A stretch of DNA of 15,160 bases from an uncultured Mycoplasmatota bacterium (GCA_900549325.1 UROI01000025.1:1-15160), one strand, 5' to 3'; positions 5,990 to 14,850 are shown, numbered from the stretch's first letter. Numbers and translations are program-made. Notes: generated by a model from the letters alone, not told the origin.

Positions 5990-7765
5990 ATGTATAGTAT
6001 TTGTTTTACAATAGCGGGGGTTATTTTTTCAATTTTATTGTTTGTTTTATATAATTTTAAATCTAATTTAAAACTACTAGAAAATAAAATATATTATGGT
6101 ATAATTGTAACTACTATTATGGCAGGTCTTATTGAAATATATTCATTTATTTTAGTTAGAACTAGTGTTTTTATAAATTCAGTATTATATCTATTTTCAT
6201 TAAAATCATTATTTTTATGTTTTCTAGTATGGATATATTTATTTACAGTATATACAGTAATAGTAACAATAAACTTAAAAAATAAGGATTATAGTAGATA
6301 TAGATTAGCTATTATGATATCAATGGTTGTATTTATTATAGTATCATTAACCACTATGATTCTTCCAATAGATATAATTGAAACTGATGGCTTGTTATTA
6401 CCTACTGGAGTAGGAGTAGATATAATTTATGTACTATCATTAATCTTATTTATAATTATGATATCAGTAATTATATCCAATAGAAGAAATCTAAAGAACA
6501 AGAAATATTATCCTATGTATTTTTTACTTGTTATACTTGGAATAATGATTATAGTACAAAAAATATTCCCTAGTTTGTTATTAATTAATTTCTCATTATC
6601 AATATTAATTTATATAATGTATTTCACTATAGAAAATCCAGATATTAAATTAATAAAAGATTTAAGTTATACCAGAAGAATGTTAGAAAAACAAAATGAA
6701 ATGGTATCAGGTACTGTTAATAACTTAGCCATTAGTTTAAAGAATCCACTTATGGAAATAACTAATTTTAGTAGTAAGAAAATCAATAAAAAGGATGAGG
6801 TATCTTCACTTGAAGAAATTAAAAAGTTTCAAAAGTTATCACTTAATTTAGTAGATCAGATTAATAAGATAATGGATTTAACTAGAATAGAAAATAGACA
6901 GTTAAAAATAAAGAATAAGTTATATCAAACAGATAATTTAATTAATAGTATTAAAGATATTATTAATTTTAGAAATGTAGATGTTAATTATAATATAGAT
7001 AATAATATACCTAAAGTATTATATGGTGATGATGATAATATTAAACAAACATTTACTTACTTAACAGAGTTTATTAATAATTATTTTGATAGATATGATT
7101 TAACTATTAATATATCTAAGATATCTGTAAGAAATAATTGTAAACTTATGTTTAGCATAATAGTAAATTATAAAAATACTAAGTTAGATTTTATAGAGAG
7201 AGATAATAAATGTATAATAGAAACCAACGCTTGGGAGTATGAATTATATAATAGATTAGTAGAACTTCAAAAAGGTACTTATGAAGTTAAGAAAGATAAC
7301 TCTTCATTAATATTTAATTTCGCTTTATTCCAAAAAATTAAAGATAATAACGAAGTAGTAGAGGAAGAAGATATCAAGTATAATAATTATAGCGGTAAAA
7401 AGATATTGATAGCCTTAGATAATCATTTAGACATAAATAAGTTTACAGAATTACTTGTTAATTATAATGTTGATATTAGTACTTCAAGTAGTATAGAGGA
7501 ACTTACAGAATTACTTAGAAGTGATAAAACATTTGATATAGTATTTTTATCTAATACTATATCAGGTATTGAAAACTATGATATTGCTACTAGTGAAGAA
7601 AGAAAAAGAACTATGACTAAGTTATCCCTAATAGCGGGATATAAATTACAAGTTATTATGGTAACACTTGAAGATTATAAAGATAGTGATACCGAATATA
7701 TAAAGATGCCAATATCTAAAGTAAAACTTGATGATATAATGGTAAAATATCTAAGTGAAAAATAA
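5990..7765 (+). CDS. Seven-TM hybrid histidine-kinase relative lacking the catalytic residues
   Basis: 591 residues. About seven membrane helices (roughly 3-22, 34-56, 64-93, 105-126, 143-163, 174-194, 196-215) are followed by a coiled connector (222-245) and a kinase-like core. The H-box aligns as AISLKNPL (247-254) against the family SHELRTPL, so the phospho-accepting His is Ile248. The N-box GDDDNIKQTFTYLTEF (346-361) has Tyr357 and Phe361 where the two ATP-binding Asn should be, and no clear G-box follows. Residues 471-591 look like a receiver domain: ILIALDN (472-478), then FDIVFLSNTISG (515-526) with Ser521 at the phospho-Asp position, while the KxP lysine (572) remains. It is probably a membrane signalling pseudokinase or scaffold. 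The frame is intact over its whole length, so this is not simple decay. No partner regulator gene is in the window. Confidence 0.75.
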   Translation: MYSICFTIAGVIFSILLFVLYNFKSNLKLLENKIYYGIIVTTIMAGLIEIYSFILVRTSVFINSVLYLFSLKSLFLCFLVWIYLFTVYTVIVTINLKNKDYSRYRLAIMISMVVFIIVSLTTMILPIDIIETDGLLLPTGVGVDIIYVLSLILFIIMISVIISNRRNLKNKKYYPMYFLLVILGIMIIVQKIFPSLLLINFSLSILIYIMYFTIENPDIKLIKDLSYTRRMLEKQNEMVSGTVNNLAISLKNPLMEITNFSSKKINKKDEVSSLEEIKKFQKLSLNLVDQINKIMDLTRIENRQLKIKNKLYQTDNLINSIKDIINFRNVDVNYNIDNNIPKVLYGDDDNIKQTFTYLTEFINNYFDRYDLTINISKISVRNNCKLMFSIIVNYKNTKLDFIERDNKCIIETNAWEYELYNRLVELQKGTYEVKKDNSSLIFNFALFQKIKDNNEVVEEEDIKYNNYSGKKILIALDNHLDINKFTELLVNYNVDISTSSSIEELTELLRSDKTFDIVFLSNTISGIENYDIATSEERKRTMTKLSLIAGYKLQVIMVTLEDYKDSDTEYIKMPISKVKLDDIMVKYLSEK

Positions 7766-7775
7766 AAAATAATTA

Positions 7776-7804
7776 TTTACAAAGATATAGATATTTGCTA
7801 TAAT
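7776..7804 (+). promoter_or_regulatory. Promoter of the secG-rnr operon
   Basis: TTTACA (7776-7781), an exact 17-base spacer and perfect TATAAT (7799-7804). AAGATATA (7782-7789) and TATATCTT (7804-7811) form an inverted repeat over the spacer and -10. No clear terminator separates this from the upstream kinase-like gene (stop at 7765). Confidence 0.8.
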
Positions 7805-7831
7805 ATATCTTGTGAGAAAGGATTGATATAA

Positions 7832-8044
7832 ATGACAATAGCTGCGGTTATTATAGCTGTTTTGTTAATAGCAGTAGTATTATTACAAAGTGGTAAAGCT
7901 GAATCTGCCTCTCAAATAATTCAGGGTGGAAATTCAGATTTGTTTGCTAACAGGAAAGAGAGAGGATTCGAACTATTTATAACTAGACTTACTTATGTAC
8001 TTGGGTTTTCTTTCTTTATATTATGTTTAATAATATCAATGTAG
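7832..8044 (+). CDS. secG: Preprotein translocase subunit SecG
   Basis: 70 residues, normal for SecG, the small accessory subunit of the SecYEG channel in the cell membrane. It has two membrane helices (about 2-19 and 51-68) with the signature VVLLQSGKAE after the first, a GGNSDLF loop, and RLTYVLGFSFF entering the second. The start follows AAAGGA (7817-7822). It sits directly before rnr, the order common in Firmicutes, and has a strong promoter of its own. Confidence 0.93.
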   Translation: MTIAAVIIAVLLIAVVLLQSGKAESASQIIQGGNSDLFANRKERGFELFITRLTYVLGFSFFILCLIISM

Positions 8045-8052
8045 TTAAATAG

Positions 8053-8081
8053 AAATAGACTTAAGTAATTAAGTCTATTTT
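8053..8081 (+). terminator. Hairpin between secG and rnr (terminator or attenuator)
   Basis: AAATAGACTTAA (8053-8064) and TTAAGTCTATTT (8069-8080) form a perfect 12-bp stem with a GTAA loop, followed by only TTTTG. The short T-run suggests leaky termination that lowers rnr expression relative to secG. No promoter is visible between this hairpin and rnr. Confidence 0.65.
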
Positions 8082-8098
8082 GTGTAATAGGAGGAATT

Positions 8099-10231
8099 AT
8101 GAAAGAAAGAATAATAGAACTACTAAATGAAAATACTTCTCTTACAATTATGGAAATTAATGATAAATTACTTTTAAATACAATAGAGGAATATCAAAGA
8201 CTAGAAAATACTTTAGATGAACTAGTTAGTGAAGGTATTTTATACTATAGTGAGAGAAAAAATAAGTATTTATTATTAGAAAATAGTCATTTAGTAAAAG
8301 GGGATTTAATTTTAAATGATAAAGGTTTTGGTTTTATTGAGATTGATAAAGATGCTAAAGATGTCTATGTCAATGAAAAAAATATAAATGGCGCACAAGA
8401 TGGTGATACAGTATTATTTGAATATTTAAATAAGGATCCATTAAAACCTGAAGGTAAAATTATTAGAGTAATTAAAAGAAACTATGATCCTTTAGTAGGA
8501 GAAGTTATCTTAATAGATGGTGATTATTTTGTTAAGCCTGATAAAAAAGGTAAGAATATATATATACCAAGAGACTATTTAAATGGCGCTGTCGAAGGTC
8601 ATAAAGTAGTTGTAGAACCTTTAAAAGAAGGTAATAGAGTAGGTAAAATTACTAAAATTATAGGTCATAAGAATGATGTTGGTGTAGATATTTTATCTTT
8701 TGTCTATGAATATAATTTTAATCCTGAGTTTCCTAAAGAAGTAATAGATGAGTTAGAAAGCATACCACAGTTTTTAAGCAGTAATGATATAAATGAAGGC
8801 TTAACTAGTGGTAGAAAAGACTTAAGAGATGAAATGATATTTACTATTGATGGAGCGGATACTAAAGATATAGATGACGCTATATCTATAAAGAAAATTA
8901 GTGCTAATGAATATATACTTGGCGTTCATATTGCAGATGTTTCTTATTATGTAAAAGAAGGTACTAAGATAGATGAAGAAGCATATTTTAGAGGTACTTC
9001 AGTATATCTAGTAGACAGAGTACTTCCAATGTTACCACATAAATTATCTAATGGTATATGTTCTCTTAATGAAAATGAAGATAGATTCGCTATGAGTTGT
9101 ATTATGCATATTGATAGTAAGGGTAATGTTACTAAGTATGAGATTACTCCTTCAATAATAAGAAGTAGAAAGAAAATGACTTATGATAACGTTAATCTTA
9201 TTCTTGAAGATAATATTATTCCTGATGGCTATGAAGAATTTGCTGATACTTTAATAGTAATGGAAGAATTATCTAAAATACTTAGAAAGAAAATGATTAA
9301 TAGAGGTTATATTGAATTTGAATCTGATGAAGCTAAGATTATCGTTGATGAAAATTGTCATCCTATAGATATTAAAGCTAGAGAGCAAAGAACTGGTGAA
9401 CAGTTAATAGAAAACTTTATGATTGCCGCAAATGAGACAGTAGCAGGGTCGATCTTTTACAAGAATTTACCTGGTATATATAGAGTACATGATAAACCTA
9501 ATGAAAAGAGAATAGAAGAGTTTATTAAGTTCTTAAGTCTACATGGATATACTCCAGTAGGTAAGAGTAAGATAGAGACTCCTAAAGATTTGCAAAAGAT
9601 ATTAAATAGTTTAGAGAATGTACCAGAAGTTAAAGTATTACATGATATGGCTATTCGTAGTCAGGCTAAGGCTGTTTACTCGGATGTTAATATAGGACAC
9701 TTTGGACTTGGAAGTAAGTGTTATAGTCATTTTACTTCTCCAATAAGAAGATATCCTGACTTAATACTTCATAGATTAATTAGAGAATATAACTATAATT
9801 ATAGTGAAGATATAATAAATAAGAATAAAGAATATTTACCAGTGGCTACAGATCATTTAAGTATTAGAGAGCAGGAAGCCCAGAACTGCGAAAGAGACGT
9901 AGACAAGATGAAGAAAGCAGAATACATGATGGATCACATTGGTGAAGTATATGAAGGTATAATAAGTGGCGTCCAAGAATTTGGTTTCTTTGTGGAACTT
10001 GATAATACAGTCGAAGGATTAGTAAGAGTAGAGGATATCAAAGGAGATTACTTTATATATAACGCAGATTTAATGGCATTACTAGGTAAAAGAAGCAAGA
10101 GAAAATATGCTTTCGGTGATAAAGTAGTAGTAAAAGTTATTGGTGCTGATAAAGATAAGAGTACTATTGACTTTGAAATATATGAAGAAGGAAAAGATAA
10201 AAAGAAGAAGAAAAATGATACTAAAAAGTAA
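8099..10231 (+). CDS. rnr: Ribonuclease R
   Basis: 710 residues. This processive 3'-to-5' exoribonuclease degrades structured RNA. Domains: winged-helix N-terminus (1-63), two cold-shock OB folds (about 65-175, with GDLILNDKGFGFIEI and GEVILIDGDYFVKP), catalytic RNB domain (about 230-570), S1 domain (about 620-695, GIISGVQEFGFFVEL) and a Lys-rich tail (KDKKKKK). The active-site Asp set is complete: Asp251, Asp257, Asp259 and Asp260 in DGADTKDIDDA. The RNB motif HFTSPIRRYPDL is also present. AGGAGG at 8089-8094 sets the start. It is the second gene of the secG operon, and only 12 bases separate it from the paralog downstream. smpB, which often follows, is absent. Confidence 0.96.
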   Translation: MKERIIELLNENTSLTIMEINDKLLLNTIEEYQRLENTLDELVSEGILYYSERKNKYLLLENSHLVKGDLILNDKGFGFIEIDKDAKDVYVNEKNINGAQDGDTVLFEYLNKDPLKPEGKIIRVIKRNYDPLVGEVILIDGDYFVKPDKKGKNIYIPRDYLNGAVEGHKVVVEPLKEGNRVGKITKIIGHKNDVGVDILSFVYEYNFNPEFPKEVIDELESIPQFLSSNDINEGLTSGRKDLRDEMIFTIDGADTKDIDDAISIKKISANEYILGVHIADVSYYVKEGTKIDEEAYFRGTSVYLVDRVLPMLPHKLSNGICSLNENEDRFAMSCIMHIDSKGNVTKYEITPSIIRSRKKMTYDNVNLILEDNIIPDGYEEFADTLIVMEELSKILRKKMINRGYIEFESDEAKIIVDENCHPIDIKAREQRTGEQLIENFMIAANETVAGSIFYKNLPGIYRVHDKPNEKRIEEFIKFLSLHGYTPVGKSKIETPKDLQKILNSLENVPEVKVLHDMAIRSQAKAVYSDVNIGHFGLGSKCYSHFTSPIRRYPDLILHRLIREYNYNYSEDIINKNKEYLPVATDHLSIREQEAQNCERDVDKMKKAEYMMDHIGEVYEGIISGVQEFGFFVELDNTVEGLVRVEDIKGDYFIYNADLMALLGKRSKRKYAFGDKVVVKVIGADKDKSTIDFEIYEEGKDKKKKKNDTKK

Positions 10232-10243
10232 AAGGAGTCAAAA

Positions 10244-12322
10244 ATGGAAAATAAAATAATAGAACTTTTGAGTATCAAGAAGAATAATAATTTAGGGGTT
10301 AAAGAGATAGCGGGTATCTTGGGTGAAGATAAGGAAGAAGTACATAATACTTTGAGATTACTAGGAAAAGAAGGAATAGTATATAAGAATAATAATGATA
10401 AATATATACTTGTTTCTAATACTAGTTTAAAGAAAGGTACTATTAAGATTACTGCTAGAAAAGGGGCTATTGTAGTACTTGATAATGGTACTGAGTATGA
10501 TGTTGTCTATAAAGATAAAGGAAAACTAGCTCATAATGATACAGTACTAGTAGAACCTTATAATCAAAGAGGTATGGCTAAAGTAGTTAAGATAATTGAT
10601 AGAAAGTATTATGACTATGTAGCAGAAGTAGTAAAAGAGGGTAAAAACTATGTGGCTAGATGTGATGGTAAGGCAGATGTATATTTAAAAGATATATACC
10701 CTCTTGGAACTAGGTTATTAATAAGTGGTGAATATAATACTGTTAAAGAAGTAATAGGACATAAAGATGATCCAGGAACAATAGAAAAAGAAACATTAGC
10801 TTTAAATGGCTTTCCTATTGATTTTAGTGATAAATATCTTGAAGAAGTTAGTAAAATAAAGATGTCTTTGAGTGAAGATGAAATTAATGAGGCCAAAAGA
10901 AATGGTTTAAAAGATCAGAGAAATATAACTTCAGTTACTATAGATGGTGATGATACTAAAGATTTTGATGATGCTGTTAGTTATCACAATAATACTATAT
11001 ATGTTCAAATTGCCGATCCTAATAGATATATTAAAGATAGAAGTGCTATGTGGGATGAGACCTTAGCAAGAGGCATTTCAGTATACTTTCCAGGATGTGC
11101 AAGTCCTATGCTGCATGAAAACTTATCTAATGGTATCTGCTCGCTAGTACCTGGAGAAGATAGATATGCCGTATCTATGAGTATTAAAATAGATAATTCT
11201 GGTAAGGTACTTAATTACAAAATAAATAGAGCAGTAATCAATAATAGAAAGAGAATGACTTATGAAGAAGTTAATAAGTATCTAGAAGACAATTTGGTAC
11301 TTGACGGCTATGAAGATTATATAGATATGTTAGATGATTTATATAGTTCAGCGATGAAAGTAAAGAAAAAGATGCTTAATGAAGGTTTCCTAGAGTTTAC
11401 TTCTGATGAAGTTAAGTTCTTCTTAGAAAATAATAACATTATTGATATTAAAGAAAGACATCAAGGTAAGGCTGAAGAGTTAATTGAATTTTTGATGTTA
11501 CTTCATAATATGTGTATGACTGATTATTTTATGAAGAATAATTTACCATTTATATCTAGATTTCATGACAAACCAAATGACGAAAAGATATGTACCTGGA
11601 TAAATTTACTTAAGAAAAAAGGATATAAAATTAATATTAATAAAAAGAAAGATTTCACTGCGGAAGATATCAAAGAAGTACAGAAAGCATATGCTGATTC
11701 TGACGAAAAAGTTATATATGATAAGATGGCTATTATGGGACAATCTAAAGCTAAATACTCATCATGCAATGTTGGACACTTTGCTTTAGGAATGGGAGCT
11801 TATTCTACTGGTACGTCTCCAATTAGAAGAATTGCTGATACTATAAATCAAAGAATATTAGAGGATGCTACTAGTAAAGGAGTAGATTATGCTAAAAGAA
11901 AGTGGGATAAAATTACTCCGCTTATAGCCAAAATAGCTACTTCTTCAGAACTTAGGGCTATTAAAGCTGAGAGAAAATTAGATGATATTAGAAAAGCTGA
12001 ATTTATGAAACAATATGAAAAGCAATACTTTGATGTTATGGTCGCAGGTATTTATGATAATTATTTATTAGTATTATATCCTGATAAGATGGTATATGGT
12101 AAAGTATTCTTTAATAGAAGTTATTACCATGTTAATAAAGAGGGCTGCTCAATAGATGGTTATAAGGGAGAAAAGATTTTTATAGGAGATACTTTTAATG
12201 CTAAGTTATTAAGAGTTAATACAATGACTGGAGAAATAGTATTCTTTAAGGATACTAAAGTGGTAAAGGAGTTTTATGGTAATGAAGAAAAGAAGGGTAA
12301 AAAGAAGGTTAAAAGTAGGTAG
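10244..12322 (+). CDS. Second, divergent RNase R-family exoribonuclease
   Basis: 692 residues, a tandem paralog of the preceding RNase R. It keeps the winged-helix start (1-60), OB-like regions (about 65-170), the RNB domain and a weakly recognisable S1-like end (about 605-680). The catalytic Asp positions are all kept: Asp234, Asp240, Asp242 and Asp243 in DGDDTKDFDDA. TSPIRRIAD is present, but flanking motifs differ from the paralog: YSTG for YSHF before it, and GCASPMLHENLS in place of DRVLPMLPHKLS. It is therefore probably an active nuclease with a changed RNA path or S1-side specificity. AAGGAG (10232-10237) gives the start. The 3' end overlaps the CapA-family gene by 47 bases, so translation is probably coupled. 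Confidence 0.9.
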   Translation: MENKIIELLSIKKNNNLGVKEIAGILGEDKEEVHNTLRLLGKEGIVYKNNNDKYILVSNTSLKKGTIKITARKGAIVVLDNGTEYDVVYKDKGKLAHNDTVLVEPYNQRGMAKVVKIIDRKYYDYVAEVVKEGKNYVARCDGKADVYLKDIYPLGTRLLISGEYNTVKEVIGHKDDPGTIEKETLALNGFPIDFSDKYLEEVSKIKMSLSEDEINEAKRNGLKDQRNITSVTIDGDDTKDFDDAVSYHNNTIYVQIADPNRYIKDRSAMWDETLARGISVYFPGCASPMLHENLSNGICSLVPGEDRYAVSMSIKIDNSGKVLNYKINRAVINNRKRMTYEEVNKYLEDNLVLDGYEDYIDMLDDLYSSAMKVKKKMLNEGFLEFTSDEVKFFLENNNIIDIKERHQGKAEELIEFLMLLHNMCMTDYFMKNNLPFISRFHDKPNDEKICTWINLLKKKGYKININKKKDFTAEDIKEVQKAYADSDEKVIYDKMAIMGQSKAKYSSCNVGHFALGMGAYSTGTSPIRRIADTINQRILEDATSKGVDYAKRKWDKITPLIAKIATSSELRAIKAERKLDDIRKAEFMKQYEKQYFDVMVAGIYDNYLLVLYPDKMVYGKVFFNRSYYHVNKEGCSIDGYKGEKIFIGDTFNAKLLRVNTMTGEIVFFKDTKVVKEFYGNEEKKGKKKVKSR

Positions 12323-13535
12323 ACTGGTTCTTGTTATAGTACTTGGAATAGGACTAGCTATTGGTACTTATTTTGGTATAAAATATTTACTTAAAGGTAG
12401 TAATGATAAACCTATTAGTAAACCTAGTGAAGAAGAAAAAGAAAAGGTATATACTGCGAGTGTTATAACTGCAGGAGATAATTTAATTCATTCTAGTTTA
12501 TATCAAGATGCTAATAAGAATGCTAATTATAATGGTTATGATTTTAAACCAATGTATGAACTAATTAAACCTATTGTTAGTAATTATGATATAAAATATT
12601 ATAATCAAGAAACAATACTAGGAGGAACTGAACTAGGATTAAAGAGTTATCCAGTATTTAATTCTCCATACGAAGTAGGAGATGCAATGATTGATGCCGG
12701 ATTTAATCTAGTAAGTCTAGCCACTAATCATACTATGGATAGTGGTGAAAAAGCAGTACTTAATTCAAGAAATTATTGGAATAGTAAATCTAATGTTCTT
12801 GCAGTAGGATCATACTCTAGTACTGAAGAGAGAAATGAAGTACATGTTGAAGAAGCTAATGGTATTACTTATACTATGCTTAATTATACTTATGGTACTA
12901 ATGGTATTAGAGTTCCAAGTGGTAAGGAATATTTAGTTAATGTATGGCCTACTGATATTGATAATATTAATAATCCTGATGTTGATACTAAGTATCAAGA
13001 ATATAAAAATACAGTAAAAGAAGATATAGATAGAGTAAGAGATAAAGTAGATGTTTTAATTGTGGCTATGCACTGGGGAGTAGAATATACTCATGAACCT
13101 ACAAGATATGAAAAAGATATGGCTCAGTTCTTAAGTGATAATGGAGTAGATGTAATAATTGGTACACATCCCCATGTTATTCAGCCAGTTACTTATATTA
13201 ATAATACACTAGTTATATATTCATTAGGTAACTTAATATCCGCTCAATATCAAAATCAAGATACTTGTACTAATTATAAATGTATGGTTGGTGCTATGAC
13301 TGGTTTTAAGATTACTAAGACTGTTAAAGGTAATGATAAAACCATTAAAATTAGTGATGTTAGTACCGAACTTATTTATACTTATTATAAGAATTGGAGA
13401 AACTTTAAAGTAATACCATTCTCTAATGAAAAAATTAAAGATTATTTACCAAGTTATATGAAAACTTATGAAACATATAAAACTGTTATCCAAAAGTATG
13501 ATAGTAATATGTATGTAGTTCCAGCATATGAATAG
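12276..13535 (+). CDS. Membrane-anchored CapA-family protein, copy 1
   Basis: 419 residues from ATG 12276 (or 417 from ATG 12282, a better distance from AAAGGAG at 12265-12271). A basic N-terminus (KKRRVKRRLK) and one membrane helix (about 17-40) anchor an extracellular domain of the CapA/PgsA type, which has a metallophosphoesterase-like fold and is linked to poly-gamma-glutamate capsule. Visible family motifs: GDNLIH (67-72), YNQETILGG, TNHTMDSGE (from 150), AMHWGVEY (264-271), GTHPHVIQP (296-304) and YSLGN. No other capsule genes (capB, capC, ligases) are present, so a capsule role is unproven; a cell-wall or peptide hydrolase role is possible. The 5' end overlaps the upstream RNase gene. 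The next gene is a duplicate. Confidence 0.88.
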   Translation: MVMKKRRVKRRLKVGRLVLVIVLGIGLAIGTYFGIKYLLKGSNDKPISKPSEEEKEKVYTASVITAGDNLIHSSLYQDANKNANYNGYDFKPMYELIKPIVSNYDIKYYNQETILGGTELGLKSYPVFNSPYEVGDAMIDAGFNLVSLATNHTMDSGEKAVLNSRNYWNSKSNVLAVGSYSSTEERNEVHVEEANGITYTMLNYTYGTNGIRVPSGKEYLVNVWPTDIDNINNPDVDTKYQEYKNTVKEDIDRVRDKVDVLIVAMHWGVEYTHEPTRYEKDMAQFLSDNGVDVIIGTHPHVIQPVTYINNTLVIYSLGNLISAQYQNQDTCTNYKCMVGAMTGFKITKTVKGNDKTIKISDVSTELIYTYYKNWRNFKVIPFSNEKIKDYLPSYMKTYETYKTVIQKYDSNMYVVPAYE

Positions 13536-13549
13536 TAAATAATATATTG

Positions 13550-13570
13550 GGAAGACTATGTCTTCCTTTT
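13550..13570 (+). terminator. Terminator after CapA-family copy 1
   Basis: GGAAGAC (13550-13556), a 3-base loop and GTCTTCC (13560-13566), followed by TTTT. It probably ends the secG operon. Confidence 0.75.
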
Positions 13571-13583
13571 AAAGAATAAAACG

Positions 13584-13623
13584 TACTGAAAGATTTTACA
13601 AAATATAGAAAAATCTTTCAGTA
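13584..13623 (+). repeat. Long hairpin just upstream of CapA-family copy 2
   Basis: TACTGAAAGATTTT (13584-13597) and AAAATCTTTCAGTA (13610-13623) form a perfect 14-bp stem with a 12-base loop. No T-run follows. The stem ends six bases before the GTGAGGT ribosome binding site (13629-13635), so it could be an operator or a leader hairpin that affects copy 2. No convincing promoter is seen between 13571 and 13638. Confidence 0.6.
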
Positions 13624-13638
13624 GGAATGTGAGGTTAT

Positions 13639-14850
13639 ATGAGTAGAAAAAGAAGAATAAATAAAAAGAAGTTATTAAGATTTATCTTTATCATAACCTT
13701 AATAATTTTACTTAGTGGTATTATTATATATAAACTTGGTAATAAAAATAATAATGTTAAAGATAATATTAAAGAAGAAGTAAAAGAAAATGATAAGATA
13801 TCTCTTATTATGGTTGGAGATAATCTTATTCATGATAAGATATATAAAGAAGCAAGTAAGAATGCTAATTATAATGGTTATGATTTTAAACCAATGTATG
13901 AAAATATAAAAAAGATAGTTAGCAATTATGATATTGGCTATTACAATCAAGAGACAATACTTGGCGGTAGTGATATTGGAGTAAGTAGTTATCCATCTTT
14001 TAATTCACCATACGAAGTAGGAGATGATATGCTTGATGCTGGATTTAATCTAGTTAGTCTAGCTACTAATCATACTCTTGATAGAGGTGAGAAAGCAGTA
14101 CTAAATTCAAGAAATTATTGGAATAATAAATCTAATGTTCTAGCGGTAGGATCATACTCTAGTACTGAAGAGAGAAATGAAGTACATATTCTTAAGAAGA
14201 ATAATATTACTTATACAATGCTTAATTATACTTATGGTACTAATGGTATTAAAGTTCCCACTGGTAAAGAATACCTAGTTAATGTATGGCCTTGTACTGG
14301 TAATAATCCTGATACTGATACTAAATATCAAGAATATAAGAGCACAGTAAAAGAAGATATAAATAGAGTAAGAGATAAAGTAGATGTTTTAATTGTGGCT
14401 ATGCACTGGGGTACTGAATATGAATTTACTCCAAATAAATATCAAGAAGATATGGCTCAGTTTCTAAGTGATAATGGAGTAGATATTATAATTGGTACAC
14501 ATCCACATGTAGTACAACCAATTACTTATATTAATAATACTTTAGTTATATATTCTTTGGGTAATTTTATATCCGCTCATGAAGTAGTTAATACTGCTAA
14601 TAGAGTGGGACTTATGGTTAGTTTAGATATAGAGAAGAATAGTACTACTAATAAAATATCTATTAATAATTTAGAGAGCGAACTATTATATACTTATTAT
14701 ACTGGTAATTATACGGATTTTAAGGTAATACCTTTTTCAATAATAGATTCTAATTATTTATCTAATTATAAAGAAATATATACTAAATATAGTGATATAG
14801 TTAAATCTATGAATAGCAGTATTAAAGTAAAAGAATTAAATAACAATTAA
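13639..14850 (+). CDS. Membrane-anchored CapA-family protein, copy 2
   Basis: 403 residues: basic start (SRKRRINKKK), one membrane helix (about 13-32), a charged linker (40-52), then the same extracellular CapA-type domain as copy 1. The motifs are GDNLIHDK (60-67), YNQETILGG, TNHTLDRGE (from 143), AMHWGTEY (254-261), GTHPHVVQP (286-294) and YSLGN. It lacks the Cys-containing insert that copy 1 has after YSLGN (QDTCTNYKC) and has a shorter segment after VWP. Several DNA stretches match copy 1 almost base for base, at a constant offset of 1342, while the ends differ strongly. GTGAGGT at 13629-13635 gives the start. Expression may come from leakage past the preceding terminator or from an unseen promoter. 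The function is inferred only from the family. Confidence 0.88.
   Translation: MSRKRRINKKKLLRFIFIITLIILLSGIIIYKLGNKNNNVKDNIKEEVKENDKISLIMVGDNLIHDKIYKEASKNANYNGYDFKPMYENIKKIVSNYDIGYYNQETILGGSDIGVSSYPSFNSPYEVGDDMLDAGFNLVSLATNHTLDRGEKAVLNSRNYWNNKSNVLAVGSYSSTEERNEVHILKKNNITYTMLNYTYGTNGIKVPTGKEYLVNVWPCTGNNPDTDTKYQEYKSTVKEDINRVRDKVDVLIVAMHWGTEYEFTPNKYQEDMAQFLSDNGVDIIIGTHPHVVQPITYINNTLVIYSLGNFISAHEVVNTANRVGLMVSLDIEKNSTTNKISINNLESELLYTYYTGNYTDFKVIPFSIIDSNYLSNYKEIYTKYSDIVKSMNSSIKVKELNNN

Noticed and set aside
5990..7765. Kinase-like gene as a pseudogene from sequencing error
   Set aside because: One uninterrupted 591-codon frame with promoter, ribosome binding site and recognisable order of domains argues against simple decay.
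12322..14850. smpB or tmRNA expected downstream of secG-rnr
   Set aside because: No SmpB-like reading frame or tmRNA-like sequence is visible; the position is taken by the second RNase R and CapA-family genes.
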